The notes beneath the pieces are model-generated. The model was not told the origin of the DNA, made no database searches, and saw only the letters and a program-made list of their open reading frames with translations. Position numbers and translations under genes: made by a program. A stretch of 64,000 nt of DNA from Bradyrhizobium symbiodeficiens. Its GTDB lineage: Bacteria; Pseudomonadota; Alphaproteobacteria; Rhizobiales; Xanthobacteraceae. The stretch lies in the NCBI RefSeq assembly GCF_002266465.3, contig NZ_CP029427.2, forward strand, positions 6,326,501-6,390,500, given 5' to 3'. Positions within the stretch are counted from its first letter, which is position 1; each line of letters opens with the position of its first letter. Shown here piece by piece: positions 20,971 through 31,966 of this stretch.

Positions 20971-22158
20971 CTACTGCAACACCTCGAACAAACCGGCCGC
21001 GCCCATGCCGCCGCCGACGCACATGGTGACGACCGCATATTTCGCCTTACGGCGGCGGCCCTCGATCAAAGCGTGGCCGGTGAGGCGCGCGCCCGACATG
21101 CCGTAGGGATGGCCGACCGCGATCGCGCCGCCGTCAACGTTGATCTTGTCGGGGTCGATGCCGAGCTTGTCGCGGCAATAGAGCACCTGCACCGCGAAGG
21201 CTTCGTTGAGCTCCCACAGGCCGATGTCGTCGACGGTGAGGCCGTGGCGCTTGAGCAGGCGCGGCACGGCAAAGACCGGACCGATGCCCATCTCGTCCGG
21301 CTCGCAACCGGCCGAGACGAAGCCACGGAAGATGCCGAGCGGCTTGAGGCCGCGCTTTGAAGCTTCCTTGTCGCTCATGATCACGCTGGCGCTGGCGCCG
21401 TCCGAGAGCTGGCTGGCATTGCCGGCGGTGATGCTGAAACCCTCGCCGCGGACGGCCTTGAGGCCGGCGAGACCTTCGAGCGTGGTTTCGGGGCGCGGGC
21501 CCTCATCCTGCGACAGCGTTACCTCTTTCATCGACACCGCGCCGGTCGCCTTGTCGGTGACCGCCATCTGCGTCGTGATCGGCGCGATCTCCTCCTTGAA
21601 CTTGCCGCCCTGCTGGGCCGCCGCCGTGCGGCGCTGGCTCTCCAGCGAATATTCGTCCTGCTTCTCGCGCGAGATGCCGTAGCGCTTGGCGACGACTTCG
21701 GCCGTGTCGATCATGGGCATGTAGACATCGCCCTTGATCTTGAGCAGCGCCGGGTCCTGGGCGTGAAAAACGTTCATCTTGTCGTTCTGCACGAGCGAGA
21801 TGGACTCGCCGCCGCCGCCGACCGCGATCTCGACGCCGTCGAAGATCACCGAGCGCGCGGCCAGCGCGATGGCCTGCAGGCCGGAGGCGCATTGCCGGTC
21901 GATGGTGGTGCCGGCGACGGTCACGGGAAGGCCGGCGCGGAGCAACGCCTTACGCGCGATGTTGCCGCCGGTCGCGCCTTGCTGCAGCGCGGCGCCCATC
22001 ACGACGTCCTCGATCTCCTTCGGATCGACTTTCGCGCGCGCGACGGCTTCGCCGATGGCGTGGCCGAGCAGGGTTGCGCCCTCGGTGGCGTTGAGCGCGC
22101 CGCGATAGGCCTTGCCGATCGGGGTGCGGGCGGTGGAAACGATGACGGCGTCGGTCAA
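20971..22158 (-). CDS. pimB: Acetyl-CoA acyltransferase (thiolase)
   Basis: 395 residues. The acyl-binding Cys90 is in TIDRQCASGLQ, the second motif is NVDGGAIAVGHPYGMSGAR with the catalytic His, and the C-terminal Cys lies in MCVGGGMGAAG. It cleaves 3-oxoacyl-CoA with CoA, the last step of each beta-oxidation round. The start codon is TTG and overlaps the ligase stop in TTGA, so translation is coupled to the upstream gene. It corresponds in order to PimB of Rhodopseudomonas palustris. Confidence 0.9.
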   Translation of the reverse strand: MTDAVIVSTARTPIGKAYRGALNATEGATLLGHAIGEAVARAKVDPKEIEDVVMGAALQQGATGGNIARKALLRAGLPVTVAGTTIDRQCASGLQAIALAARSVIFDGVEIAVGGGGESISLVQNDKMNVFHAQDPALLKIKGDVYMPMIDTAEVVAKRYGISREKQDEYSLESQRRTAAAQQGGKFKEEIAPITTQMAVTDKATGAVSMKEVTLSQDEGPRPETTLEGLAGLKAVRGEGFSITAGNASQLSDGASASVIMSDKEASKRGLKPLGIFRGFVSAGCEPDEMGIGPVFAVPRLLKRHGLTVDDIGLWELNEAFAVQVLYCRDKLGIDPDKINVDGGAIAVGHPYGMSGARLTGHALIEGRRRKAKYAVVTMCVGGGMGAAGLFEVLQ

Positions 22159-23837
22159 GAGCGACCTCCTGATATGGCTTGAGTGGATTGTGACGGTTTC
22201 TGCTGCTGGCGCAATTCGTGGCGCGACAATTTTCCGACCGGCGTGCGCGGCAAATCGTCGACGAACTCGACCTCGGCCGGCAGCTCGTGCTTGCCGACCT
22301 TGCCGGCGAGCTGCGCGCGCAGCTCGCCGAGCGAGAACGGCTTGACGCCAGGCTTCAGCTTGATGAAGGCCTTGGCGGCCTCGCCGCGATACTGGTCGGG
22401 AATGCCGAGCACGATCACCTCGTGCACGCCTGCAATCGTGTAGATCGCCTGCTCGATCATCTGCGGATAGACGTTGAAGCCGCCGGAGATGATCATGTCC
22501 TTCTTGCGATCGACCAGGAAGAAATAGCCGTCGGCGTCGACATAGCCGATGTCGCCGGTGAGGAAGCGGCCGTCGACGAAGGCATCAGTAGATCCCTCCG
22601 GCTTGTTCCAATAGCCCTTGGTGACGTTCGGGCCCTTGATGCGGATCTCGCCGACTTCGCCTGATGGCAACACCTTCGTGGGATCATCCAGGGCAACGAC
22701 GTCGAGCTCGATGCCGGGCAGCATCAGGCCGATCGAGCCCGGCTTCTCGGGGCCTGTGGGCGGATGGCCGGTGCCGGGCGAACAGGTCTCGGTCATGCCC
22801 CAGCCGCTGCGCAGCTTCTTGCCGACCTTGCGCTCGAAGAAGTTCGCGATCTCCACCGGCAGCGGCGCGCCGCCGGATCCGATGGTGGCGAGCGAGGAAA
22901 AGTCGCGCTTGTCCAGATCAGGCAGCGCCGCGATCGCGATCCACATCGTCGGCACGCCCGGAAAATACGTCGCGCGCTTGAGCTCGATGTCGCGCATCAC
23001 GGCTTCGACGTCGAAGCGCTGATGCAGCGAAATCAGATTGCCGCGGCTGAGCGAGGACAAGAGCACGACGGTCAGCGCGTAGATGTGAAACAGCGGCAGC
23101 ACACAGATGACGCGCTCGATCGTATCGCCGCGCGCAGCGCGCGACGGCTTGCCCCAGATGTCGTAGATCGACACCGCAGAGGTGAGATTGCCATGCGTCA
23201 GCATGGCGCCCTTGGGCAGGCCGGTGGTGCCGCCGGTGTATTGCAGCAGCGCGACGTCGTCGGCCGTTACCGACGGCCATTGCGCGGGCGCTGCGGCACC
23301 TTCGACGAAGGCCTTGAAGGTGACGATGCGGGGATCGTCGGGGATCGCCGCCTGCGGCGTGCCGACCTTGCCCCAATCATCGTCCTCGCAGACGACGAGG
23401 CGATCGATCAGCCCCTTTTCAAGGAACTTCAGCGCGGTCGGCAGCAGGGCCTGGAGGTTCGAGGTGACGAGCAGGCGCGAGCCGGAATCCGAGACCTTGT
23501 GGGTCAGCGCTATCTCGCCGTCGAGCGGCGACAGATGCGCGACGCGGGCCCCCGCCTTCAACGCGCCGAAGAAATTGACGGGGTGATCGGGCGTGTTGCC
23601 GAGGAACAGCGCGACCGACGTGCCCTTGCCGCAACCGGCGCGCAGGAACGCAGCCGCCGCGCGCTCGGCCCGAGCTGCGAGCTCGGTGTAGGTGATCGGG
23701 CGATCGCGAAACTCGAGTGTGGTGCGCGGTCCGTAGTCGGCGGCCGACTTCGACAGCAGATCAGGCAGCGAGCCCTGGACGATGGTGTCGTCCCAACGCA
23801 CGCCCTCGGGGTAAAACTGTTCGCCGGGATGGGTCAT
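22155..23837 (-). CDS. pimA: AMP-forming acyl-CoA ligase (pimeloyl-CoA/fatty acid type)
   Basis: 560 residues from ATG at 23837; a TTG eight codons upstream is possible. The P-loop-like motif YTGGTTGLPKGAMLTH, the second core motif with SGWGMTETCSPGTGHP, GRFLTGDIGYVDADGYF and KDMIISGGFNVYP, and the C-terminal lysine in RTPVGKLSRHELR mark the long-chain acyl-CoA synthetase branch of the ANL superfamily. It activates the free acid with ATP and CoA. It stands second in the operon after the trifunctional protein, as PimA does. Confidence 0.88.
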   Translation of the reverse strand: MTHPGEQFYPEGVRWDDTIVQGSLPDLLSKSAADYGPRTTLEFRDRPITYTELAARAERAAAAFLRAGCGKGTSVALFLGNTPDHPVNFFGALKAGARVAHLSPLDGEIALTHKVSDSGSRLLVTSNLQALLPTALKFLEKGLIDRLVVCEDDDWGKVGTPQAAIPDDPRIVTFKAFVEGAAAPAQWPSVTADDVALLQYTGGTTGLPKGAMLTHGNLTSAVSIYDIWGKPSRAARGDTIERVICVLPLFHIYALTVVLLSSLSRGNLISLHQRFDVEAVMRDIELKRATYFPGVPTMWIAIAALPDLDKRDFSSLATIGSGGAPLPVEIANFFERKVGKKLRSGWGMTETCSPGTGHPPTGPEKPGSIGLMLPGIELDVVALDDPTKVLPSGEVGEIRIKGPNVTKGYWNKPEGSTDAFVDGRFLTGDIGYVDADGYFFLVDRKKDMIISGGFNVYPQMIEQAIYTIAGVHEVIVLGIPDQYRGEAAKAFIKLKPGVKPFSLGELRAQLAGKVGKHELPAEVEFVDDLPRTPVGKLSRHELRQQQKPSQSTQAISGGRS

Positions 23838-23873
23838 TTTCTTGATTGTTTGAGCGTGCAACTAACACAAACC

Positions 23874-23973
23874 GTCATTCCGGGGCGCGACAAAGTCGCG
23901 AGCCCGGAATCCATAACCACCAGCTGGGATTATGGAGTCCGGGCCTGCGCCTTGCGGCGCATCCCGGAATGAC
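23874..23973. repeat. Palindromic island between trifunctional and ligase genes
   Basis: The ends are GTCATTCCGGGGCGCGAC and GCGGCGCATCCCGGAATGAC, with inner arms CCCGGAATCCATAA and TTATGGAGTCCGGG. It belongs to the same family as the island at 20863-20962. Confidence 0.88.
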
Positions 23974-23995
23974 GAGGGTTGAGACGAAGCGGCCA

Positions 23996-26092
<2,097 letters not shown>

Positions 26093-26137
26093 GGTGTTCC
26101 CTCCTTGGTGGGGATTTACTTTTGTTCGATTTCGCGG

Positions 26138-26156
26138 TGCGGAATTTAATTCCGCA
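26138..26156. promoter_or_regulatory. IclR-type operator between pimF and regulator
   Basis: TGCGGAATTTAATTCCGCA is a perfect palindrome with a single central T, 46 bases before the pimF start and 68 before the regulator start. IclR-family proteins bind short palindromes of this GGAAT..ATTCC kind. It is the only strong dyad in the divergent spacer, so it likely controls both genes. Confidence 0.7.
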
Positions 26157-26223
26157 TCTTGACGGCAGGGTTATTTTGAAGCACGTGGCTTGTCAACGAC
26201 TCCGCGCAAGAAGCAGATCAGGG

Positions 26224-27090
26224 ATGAAGCGTACAGGAAAGAAGACCGCGACCGATCGGAATTTCGTCGTCGCGCTCTCCCGCGGACTGGACGTATTGCG
26301 CGCATTCCACCCCAATGACGGCCTTCTCGGCAACCAGGAGATTGCGGCTCGGACCAATCTGCCGAAGCCGACCGTGTCGCGGCTGACCTACACCTTGACC
26401 AAGCTCGGCTATCTTGCCCCGGTTCCCCGCTTCGAGAAGTACCAGCTCACACCTGCGGCGATGTCGCTCGGCTACGCCGCGCTCGCCAATCTCGGCGTTC
26501 GGCATTTGTCCGAGCCTTTCCGCGAGGACGTGATGCGCGCGACCGGCGGCGCCGTCGCCGTCGGCGGCCGCGACCGTCACAGCATGATCTATTTCGGGCA
26601 AAGCCGCGGCAGCGAGACCGTCGGGGTTCAACTTGACGTCGGCGCCCGCGTGCCGATTGCAACCAGTGCGATGGGCCGTGCCTATTTCTGGGCGCTCGAC
26701 GACACGGACCGCGCAGAGCTGTCGCGCCTGTTGCGCGAACATTACGGCAGCCGCTGGCCCAAGATGCGCGACGGACTGGAACGTTCCGGCGAGACCGTGG
26801 CGAAACACGGTTTTGCGATCTCCGTCGGCGACTGGCACGACGACATCGGCGCCGCCGGCGTCGCACTCAGGCTCAACGACGGAACCGGTCCGTACGCATT
26901 CAATTGCGGCGCGCCCGCATTCCGCTTCACGGAAGAGCGTTTGATCAACGACATTGGACCGCGTCTGCTAGCGATGGTAAGGAACATCGAAGCGGCACTC
27001 GGGGGTCTGATGCCGCATTCCAAAAAAGACGTCAGCAAAAAGCTGAAATCAGGAGGGAAACTTGCTCGTGTGGCCGAGGGGATCAGATAG
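26224..27090 (+). CDS. IclR family transcriptional regulator of the pim-type operon
   Basis: 288 residues from MKRTGKKTATDRNFVVAL; the 34 codons upstream cross the operator and are not used. The N-terminal winged helix has LLGNQEIAARTNLPKPTVSRLTYTLTKLGYL, and the effector domain includes QLDVGARVPIATSAMGRAYF and FAISVGDWHDDIGAAGVALR, the usual IclR ligand pocket. It is divergent from the beta-oxidation operon and 66 bases upstream of livG on the same strand. A dicarboxylate or its CoA ester as effector is an inference. Confidence 0.9.
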   Translation: MKRTGKKTATDRNFVVALSRGLDVLRAFHPNDGLLGNQEIAARTNLPKPTVSRLTYTLTKLGYLAPVPRFEKYQLTPAAMSLGYAALANLGVRHLSEPFREDVMRATGGAVAVGGRDRHSMIYFGQSRGSETVGVQLDVGARVPIATSAMGRAYFWALDDTDRAELSRLLREHYGSRWPKMRDGLERSGETVAKHGFAISVGDWHDDIGAAGVALRLNDGTGPYAFNCGAPAFRFTEERLINDIGPRLLAMVRNIEAALGGLMPHSKKDVSKKLKSGGKLARVAEGIR

Positions 27091-27156
27091 CCTTTGTCAT
27101 CATCGGGAGCGGTTCGCATCGCCCCTTCGCTCACTGAACGACGTGAGCGAGACGAG

Positions 27157-27954
27157 ATGACGCAGGCACAGCTCGCGCAGGGGACATCGCCCCTGCTCGC
27201 GGTTCGCGACGTCAGCGTCGTGTTCGGCGGCATCATCGCGCTCAACGGCGTGTCCTTCGACATGCAGAAGGGCCAGATCCTCGGCTTGATCGGCCCCAAC
27301 GGCGCCGGCAAGACGACGCTCTTCAACTGCCTGTCCCGGCTCTATCAGCCGTCGTCCGGCGACATCCTGATGGAAGGCGCGAGCATCCTGTCGCGGCCGC
27401 CGCACCGGATCGCCGAGATCGGCATCGGCCGCACCTTCCAGAACGTGGCGCTGTTCCCGAACCTCTCGGTGATGGACAATGTCCGCGTCGGAACCCACGC
27501 CCGAACCTCCAGCGACATCATCAGCGACTCGCTGCGCCTGGCCTGGATCCGCCGCAGCGAGAGCGACGTGAACAAGAAGGTGCACGAGATCCTCGCCTAT
27601 CTCGACCTCGAGGACGTCGCCCACACCGTCGTGTCCGGCCTGCCCTTCGGCACGCAGAAGCGCGTCGAGCTGGCGCGCGCGCTCGCGGCGGACCCGAAGA
27701 TCCTGTTGCTCGACGAACCCGCCGGCGGCCTCAACCACGAGGAAGTCTACGTGCTCGGCGACCTCATCCGCAAAATCCGCAGCGAGCGCCACATGACGGT
27801 GCTGCTGGTCGAGCATCACATGGGCCTCGTGATGTCGATCGCCGACCACGTCGTCGCACTGAATTTCGGCAAGAAGCTCGCGGAGGGCACCCCCAGCCAG
27901 GTGCAGGCGGACCCCGACGTCATCAAGGCCTATCTCGGGAGCAAGGACCAATGA
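27157..27954 (+). CDS. livG: Branched-chain-type ABC transporter ATP-binding protein LivG
   Basis: 265 residues. Walker A GPNGAGKTT is at 46-54, LPFGTQKRVELARAL is the ABC signature region (the usual LSxGQ reads LPFGTQ), Walker B is ILLLDEPAGGL, and the switch His lies in VLLVEHHMG. The upstream 21 codons of open frame lack similarity. It overlaps livF by four bases. The set livGFHM plus four binding proteins is next to the pim-type operon, so it probably imports the acids that operon breaks down rather than amino acids. Confidence 0.93.
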   Translation: MTQAQLAQGTSPLLAVRDVSVVFGGIIALNGVSFDMQKGQILGLIGPNGAGKTTLFNCLSRLYQPSSGDILMEGASILSRPPHRIAEIGIGRTFQNVALFPNLSVMDNVRVGTHARTSSDIISDSLRLAWIRRSESDVNKKVHEILAYLDLEDVAHTVVSGLPFGTQKRVELARALAADPKILLLDEPAGGLNHEEVYVLGDLIRKIRSERHMTVLLVEHHMGLVMSIADHVVALNFGKKLAEGTPSQVQADPDVIKAYLGSKDQ

Positions 27955-28664
27955 CGACATTGCTCAACGTCAAGGACCTGCGCGCCTATTACGGCCAGGT
28001 CCAGGCGCTCCATGGCCTGTCCTTCTCGCTCAACGAGGGCTCGCTCGTGACGCTGCTCGGAGCCAACGGCGCCGGCAAGACCACCACGCTGCGCGCGATC
28101 TGCAACATGGTGCGCTCCACCGGCGGCATCGAGTTCGACGGCAAGCCGCTGAACAACCGCTCCACCGAGAGCATCGTGCGTTTCGGCATCGCCCACGTGC
28201 CGCAGGGCCGCGGCACCTTCACCACCATGACGGTGGAGGAAAACCTCCAGCTCGGCGCCATCACCCGCAAGGACAGCGCCGGGATCGTCTCCGACATCGA
28301 GCGTATGTACGCGCATTTCCCGGTGCTGAAGCAGCGCCACACCCAGCAGGCCGGCACGCTTTCCGGCGGCGAGCAGCAGATGCTCGCGGTCGCCCGCGCC
28401 CTGATGCTGCGACCGCGCCTGATGCTGCTGGACGAGCCCTCCTTCGGCCTCGCGCCGCTGGTGGTGCGCGACCTGTTCGGCATCCTCAGCAAGATCAACC
28501 GCGAGGATAAGGTCTCGATCCTGGTGGTCGAGCAGAACGCCCAGCTCGCGCTCGAGCTCGCCGACCAGGCCTATGTGATCGAGACCGGCCGCATCGTGAT
28601 GTCGGGCAACGCCAAGGACATCGCGAACAACGAAGAAATCCGCAAATCCTATCTGGGTTACTGA
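27951..28664 (+). CDS. livF: Branched-chain-type ABC transporter ATP-binding protein LivF
   Basis: 237 residues. Walker A GANGAGKTT starts at residue 37, the signature is TLSGGEQQMLAVARAL, and Walker B is LMLLDEPSFGLAP. LivF-type length and the VPQGRGTF block distinguish it from LivG. Its ATG overlaps the livG stop (ATGA). It pairs with LivG as the second ATPase of the importer. Confidence 0.94.
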   Translation: MTTLLNVKDLRAYYGQVQALHGLSFSLNEGSLVTLLGANGAGKTTTLRAICNMVRSTGGIEFDGKPLNNRSTESIVRFGIAHVPQGRGTFTTMTVEENLQLGAITRKDSAGIVSDIERMYAHFPVLKQRHTQQAGTLSGGEQQMLAVARALMLRPRLMLLDEPSFGLAPLVVRDLFGILSKINREDKVSILVVEQNAQLALELADQAYVIETGRIVMSGNAKDIANNEEIRKSYLGY

Positions 28665-28678
28665 GGGAGCCGGGACAA

Positions 28679-29557
28679 ATGGAGCTTTTCACCAACCAGG
28701 TCCTGGCTGGAATCGCCACCGGTGCCATTTACGCCTGCATGGCGCTGGCCGTGGTGATGATCTACCAGGCCATCGACCATCTCAACTTCGCGCAAGGCGA
28801 GATGGCGATGTTTGCGACTTTCGTCTCATGGCAGCTGATGCAGTGGGGCGTGCCCTATTGGGCTTCGTTCGTGATCACGCTGGCCTTCGCCTTCGTCGGC
28901 GGCGTCGCGATCGAGCGTATCCTGTTCAAGCCGCTCGCCAAGGCGCCGGTGCTGACCAATGTCGCCGGCTTCATCGCGCTGTTCGCGATCATCAACTCCT
29001 CGGCCGGCCTGATCTGGGACTTCACCATCAAGCAATACCCGACCCCGTTCGGCTCCTCGCCGTTCCTCGGCAGCCAGTTGATCTCGACCCACCAGGCCGG
29101 CATGATCGGCGTCACGGTGCTGCTGCTGATCGCGCTGTACTTCTTCTTCCAGTACACGCGGATCGGCCTCGCCATGCGGGCCGCCGCTTCGGTGCCTGAA
29201 TCCGCCCGCCTCGTCGGCATCAACACCTCCTGGATGATCGCGCTCGGCTGGGGCATGGCCTCGGCGATCGGCGCCATCGCCGGCATGCTGATCGCGCCGG
29301 TCGTGTTCCTGGAGCCCAACATGATGGGCGGCGTTCTGATCTACGGTTTTGCAGCCGCCGTGCTCGGCGGATTGACGAGCCCGTTCGGCGCCGTCGTCGG
29401 CGGCTTCCTCATGGGCATCTTCGAAAACCTCGCCGGCACCTACATCCCGGGCGTCGGCAACGAGTTGAAACTCCCGATCGCGCTCGCGCTGATCATCTCC
29501 GTCCTGGTCGTCAAACCCGCTGGCCTGTTCGGCCGGCACATCGTCAAGCGAGTTTGA
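28679..29557 (+). CDS. livH: Branched-chain-type ABC transporter permease LivH
   Basis: 292 residues with about eight membrane segments. IDHLNFAQGEMAMFATFVSW near the N-terminus is the LivH family marker, and RAAASVPESARLVGINTSWMIALGWGMAS is the EAA-like loop that contacts the ATPase. Its stop overlaps the region just before the livM start, so translation is coupled. Confidence 0.93.
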   Translation: MELFTNQVLAGIATGAIYACMALAVVMIYQAIDHLNFAQGEMAMFATFVSWQLMQWGVPYWASFVITLAFAFVGGVAIERILFKPLAKAPVLTNVAGFIALFAIINSSAGLIWDFTIKQYPTPFGSSPFLGSQLISTHQAGMIGVTVLLLIALYFFFQYTRIGLAMRAAASVPESARLVGINTSWMIALGWGMASAIGAIAGMLIAPVVFLEPNMMGGVLIYGFAAAVLGGLTSPFGAVVGGFLMGIFENLAGTYIPGVGNELKLPIALALIISVLVVKPAGLFGRHIVKRV

Positions 29558-29559
29558 TC

Positions 29560-30579
29560 ATGAGCGCAGCAGAAGAAGTCGTTGCCGAAGGCCACCAGGC
29601 GGTCGAGGCCGTTCCGAAGCGGGCCATGACGCTGGGCACCGGCACCTCGCTGGTGGTGCTCGCGGCGCTGTTGATCGTGCCGCTGCTCGTCAAGAACTTC
29701 ATCATCTTCCAGATGACGATGCTCCTGATCTACGGGCTCGCCGTGCTGGCGCTGAACATCCTGACCGGCGGCTCAGGCCAGTTCTCGCTCGGCCAGAGCG
29801 CGTTCTACGCCGTCGGCGCCTATACGTCGGCGGTGCTGATGGAGTACTTCAACGTCAACTATGCCCTGACAATTCCGGTTTCCGCCGTGGTCTGCTTCGG
29901 ATTCGGTTACCTGTTCGGCAAGCCGGCGCTGCGGCTGTCGGGCGTTTATCTCGCGCTCGCGACGTTCGCGCTTGCCACCGCGATGCCGCAGTTGCTGAAG
30001 CTGAACTTCCTCGAGCACTGGACCGGCGGTGTGCAGGGCCTCGTCGTCACCAAGCCGGACGCGCCGTTTGGGCTGCCCATGTCGCAGGACATGTGGCTGT
30101 ATTACTTCACGCTGGTCGTGACGATCGCGATCTATATCTTCGCGGTGAACCTGCTGCGCTCACGCTCGGGCCGCGCCTTCATGGCGATCCGCGACAACGA
30201 GATCGCGGCATCGGCCATGGGCGTCGACGTCGCCCTCTACAAGACGCTCGCCTTTGGCGTCTCCGCCGCCGTCACCGGCGTAGCCGGCTCGCTCGGCGCC
30301 ATTGCCGTGCAGTTCGTGGCGCCCGACAGCTACACCATCACGCTCGCGATCTCGCTGTTCCTCGGCATGGTGGTCGGGGGCGTCGGCTGGCTGCCCGGCT
30401 CGTTCGTCGGTGCGGCCTTCATCATCTTCGTGCCGAACATGGCGGAGAGCATCTCCAAGGGCCTGTCCGGCGCCGTGTTCGGCGTGCTGTTGTTCCTCGT
30501 CATCTACCTCGTGCCGCACGGCGCAAGGCAGATCGCGATAATGGGCCAGCAACTCGCCGGCAAGCTCAGAAGAAACTGA
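29560..30579 (+). CDS. livM: Branched-chain-type ABC transporter permease LivM
   Basis: 339 residues from the ATG at 29560, two bases past the livH stop; a TTG two codons upstream would overlap it. About nine membrane segments are seen. LTGGSGQFSLGQSAFYAVGAYT is the LivM signature, and FMAIRDNEIAASAMGVDVALYKTLAF the coupling loop. The first binding-protein gene follows after 31 bases. Confidence 0.93.
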   Translation: MSAAEEVVAEGHQAVEAVPKRAMTLGTGTSLVVLAALLIVPLLVKNFIIFQMTMLLIYGLAVLALNILTGGSGQFSLGQSAFYAVGAYTSAVLMEYFNVNYALTIPVSAVVCFGFGYLFGKPALRLSGVYLALATFALATAMPQLLKLNFLEHWTGGVQGLVVTKPDAPFGLPMSQDMWLYYFTLVVTIAIYIFAVNLLRSRSGRAFMAIRDNEIAASAMGVDVALYKTLAFGVSAAVTGVAGSLGAIAVQFVAPDSYTITLAISLFLGMVVGGVGWLPGSFVGAAFIIFVPNMAESISKGLSGAVFGVLLFLVIYLVPHGARQIAIMGQQLAGKLRRN

Positions 30580-30610
30580 AAACCTGTTACCTTAGCGAAG
30601 GAGACTAGAT

Positions 30611-31846
30611 TTGCATCTTGGAAGAACACTGCGAGCCGCCGCGCTTATCACGGCAACGGCGGCCACCACTATCACCTCGGGCGCAGCACTCGCCCAAAAG
30701 AAGTACGACACCGGCGCTTCCGATACCGAGATCAAGATCGGCAACATCATGCCGTACAGTGGTCCGGCGTCGGCTTACGGCATCATCGGCAAGACCGAAG
30801 AAGCCTACTTCAAGATGATCAACGACAAGGGCGGCATCAACGGCCGCAAGATCAACTTCGTTACCTATGACGACGGCTATTCGCCGCCCAAGGCCGTCGA
30901 ACAGGTCCGCAAGCTGGTCGAGAGCGACGAGGTTCTCGTCGTCTTCAACCCGCTCGGCACACCCTCGAACTCGGCGATCCAGAAATACCTCAACGCCAAG
31001 AAGATCCCGCAGCTCTTCGTCGCCACCGGCGCCACCAAGTGGAACGATCCGAAGAACTTCCCCTGGACCATGGGCTGGCAGCCCTCCTACCAGAGCGAAG
31101 CGCAGATCTACGCCAAATGGCTGATGAAGGAGAAGCCCGACGCCAAAGTCGCGATTCTCTACCAGAACGACGATTTCGGCAAAGACTACCTCAAGGGCAC
31201 CAAGGACGGCCTCGGCGCCAAGGCCTCGTCCATGATCATCATGGAAGAGAGCTATGAAGTGTCCGAGCCCTCGATCGACGGCCACATCGTCAAGATCAAG
31301 GCTGCCAATCCCGACGTGCTGCTGATCTACACCACACCGAAGTTCGCGGCCCAGACGATCAAGAAGACGGCCGAGCTCAGCTGGAAGCCGCTCCAGATCC
31401 TCACCAACGTGTCGATCTCTGTCGGCAGCGTGATGAAGCCGGCCGGCTTCGAGGCCGCGCAGGGCGTGCTGTCGGCGGCCTATGCAAAGGACTCCACCGA
31501 TCCGCAATGGGCCAACGACCCCGGCATGAAGAAGTGGAACGAGTTCGTCGACAAGTACATGCCCGGCGCCGACAAGTCCGACACCAGCATGGTCTACGGC
31601 TATGGCGCCGCATCGACCCTCGCCAAGGTGCTGGAAATGTGCGGTGACGATCTCACCCGCGCAAACATCATGAAGCAGGCCGCGAGCCTGAAGGACTTTG
31701 CGCCGGATACGCTGCTGCCCGGTGTCAAGATCAACACCAGCGCCACCGACTTCGCTCCGATCGCCCAGCTCCAGATGCAGCGCTTCAAGGGCGAGAAGTG
31801 GGAACTGTTCGGCGAGATCATCAGCGGCGACCTCCAGTCCGAATGA
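30611..31846 (+). CDS. LivK-type periplasmic binding protein, copy 1 of 4
   Basis: 411 residues. The start is TTG, well supported by AAGGAG seven to eight bases upstream. A signal peptide ends near ALAQ. The mature protein opens KKYDTGASDTEIKIGNIMPY, shared with the three following copies, and has a type I periplasmic fold (Peripla_BP_6) through TTPKFAAQTIKKTAE and INTSATDFAPIAQLQMQRF. It is probably co-transcribed with livM and ends before a strong terminator. In Rhodopseudomonas relatives similar multi-copy proteins next to pim genes were reported to bind fatty or dicarboxylic acids (from memory). Confidence 0.92.
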   Translation: MHLGRTLRAAALITATAATTITSGAALAQKKYDTGASDTEIKIGNIMPYSGPASAYGIIGKTEEAYFKMINDKGGINGRKINFVTYDDGYSPPKAVEQVRKLVESDEVLVVFNPLGTPSNSAIQKYLNAKKIPQLFVATGATKWNDPKNFPWTMGWQPSYQSEAQIYAKWLMKEKPDAKVAILYQNDDFGKDYLKGTKDGLGAKASSMIIMEESYEVSEPSIDGHIVKIKAANPDVLLIYTTPKFAAQTIKKTAELSWKPLQILTNVSISVGSVMKPAGFEAAQGVLSAAYAKDSTDPQWANDPGMKKWNEFVDKYMPGADKSDTSMVYGYGAASTLAKVLEMCGDDLTRANIMKQAASLKDFAPDTLLPGVKINTSATDFAPIAQLQMQRFKGEKWELFGEIISGDLQSE

Positions 31847-31876
31847 CACGCTGACGTAATAGTCCAAGTCCAAGAG

Positions 31877-31905
31877 GCCCCCGCGAGCGATCGCGGGGGC
31901 TTTTT
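31877..31905 (+). terminator. Intrinsic terminator after binding protein copy 1
   Basis: A perfect 10-bp stem, GCCCCCGCGA with TCGCGGGGGC, has a GCGA loop and is followed by TTTTT. It separates the liv operon from the next binding protein gene. Confidence 0.93.
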
Positions 31906-31966
31906 GTTGACGGCGGGCGCCAATTTTGTTCAATGCGGCGCCGATCCAACTCGGGGCAGGAGAACA

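Noticed and set aside
20820..21038. N-terminal extension of pimC through the repeat
   Set aside because: The extra 73 codons are translated palindrome, and a good ribosome site precedes MDLAFTKEEQ.
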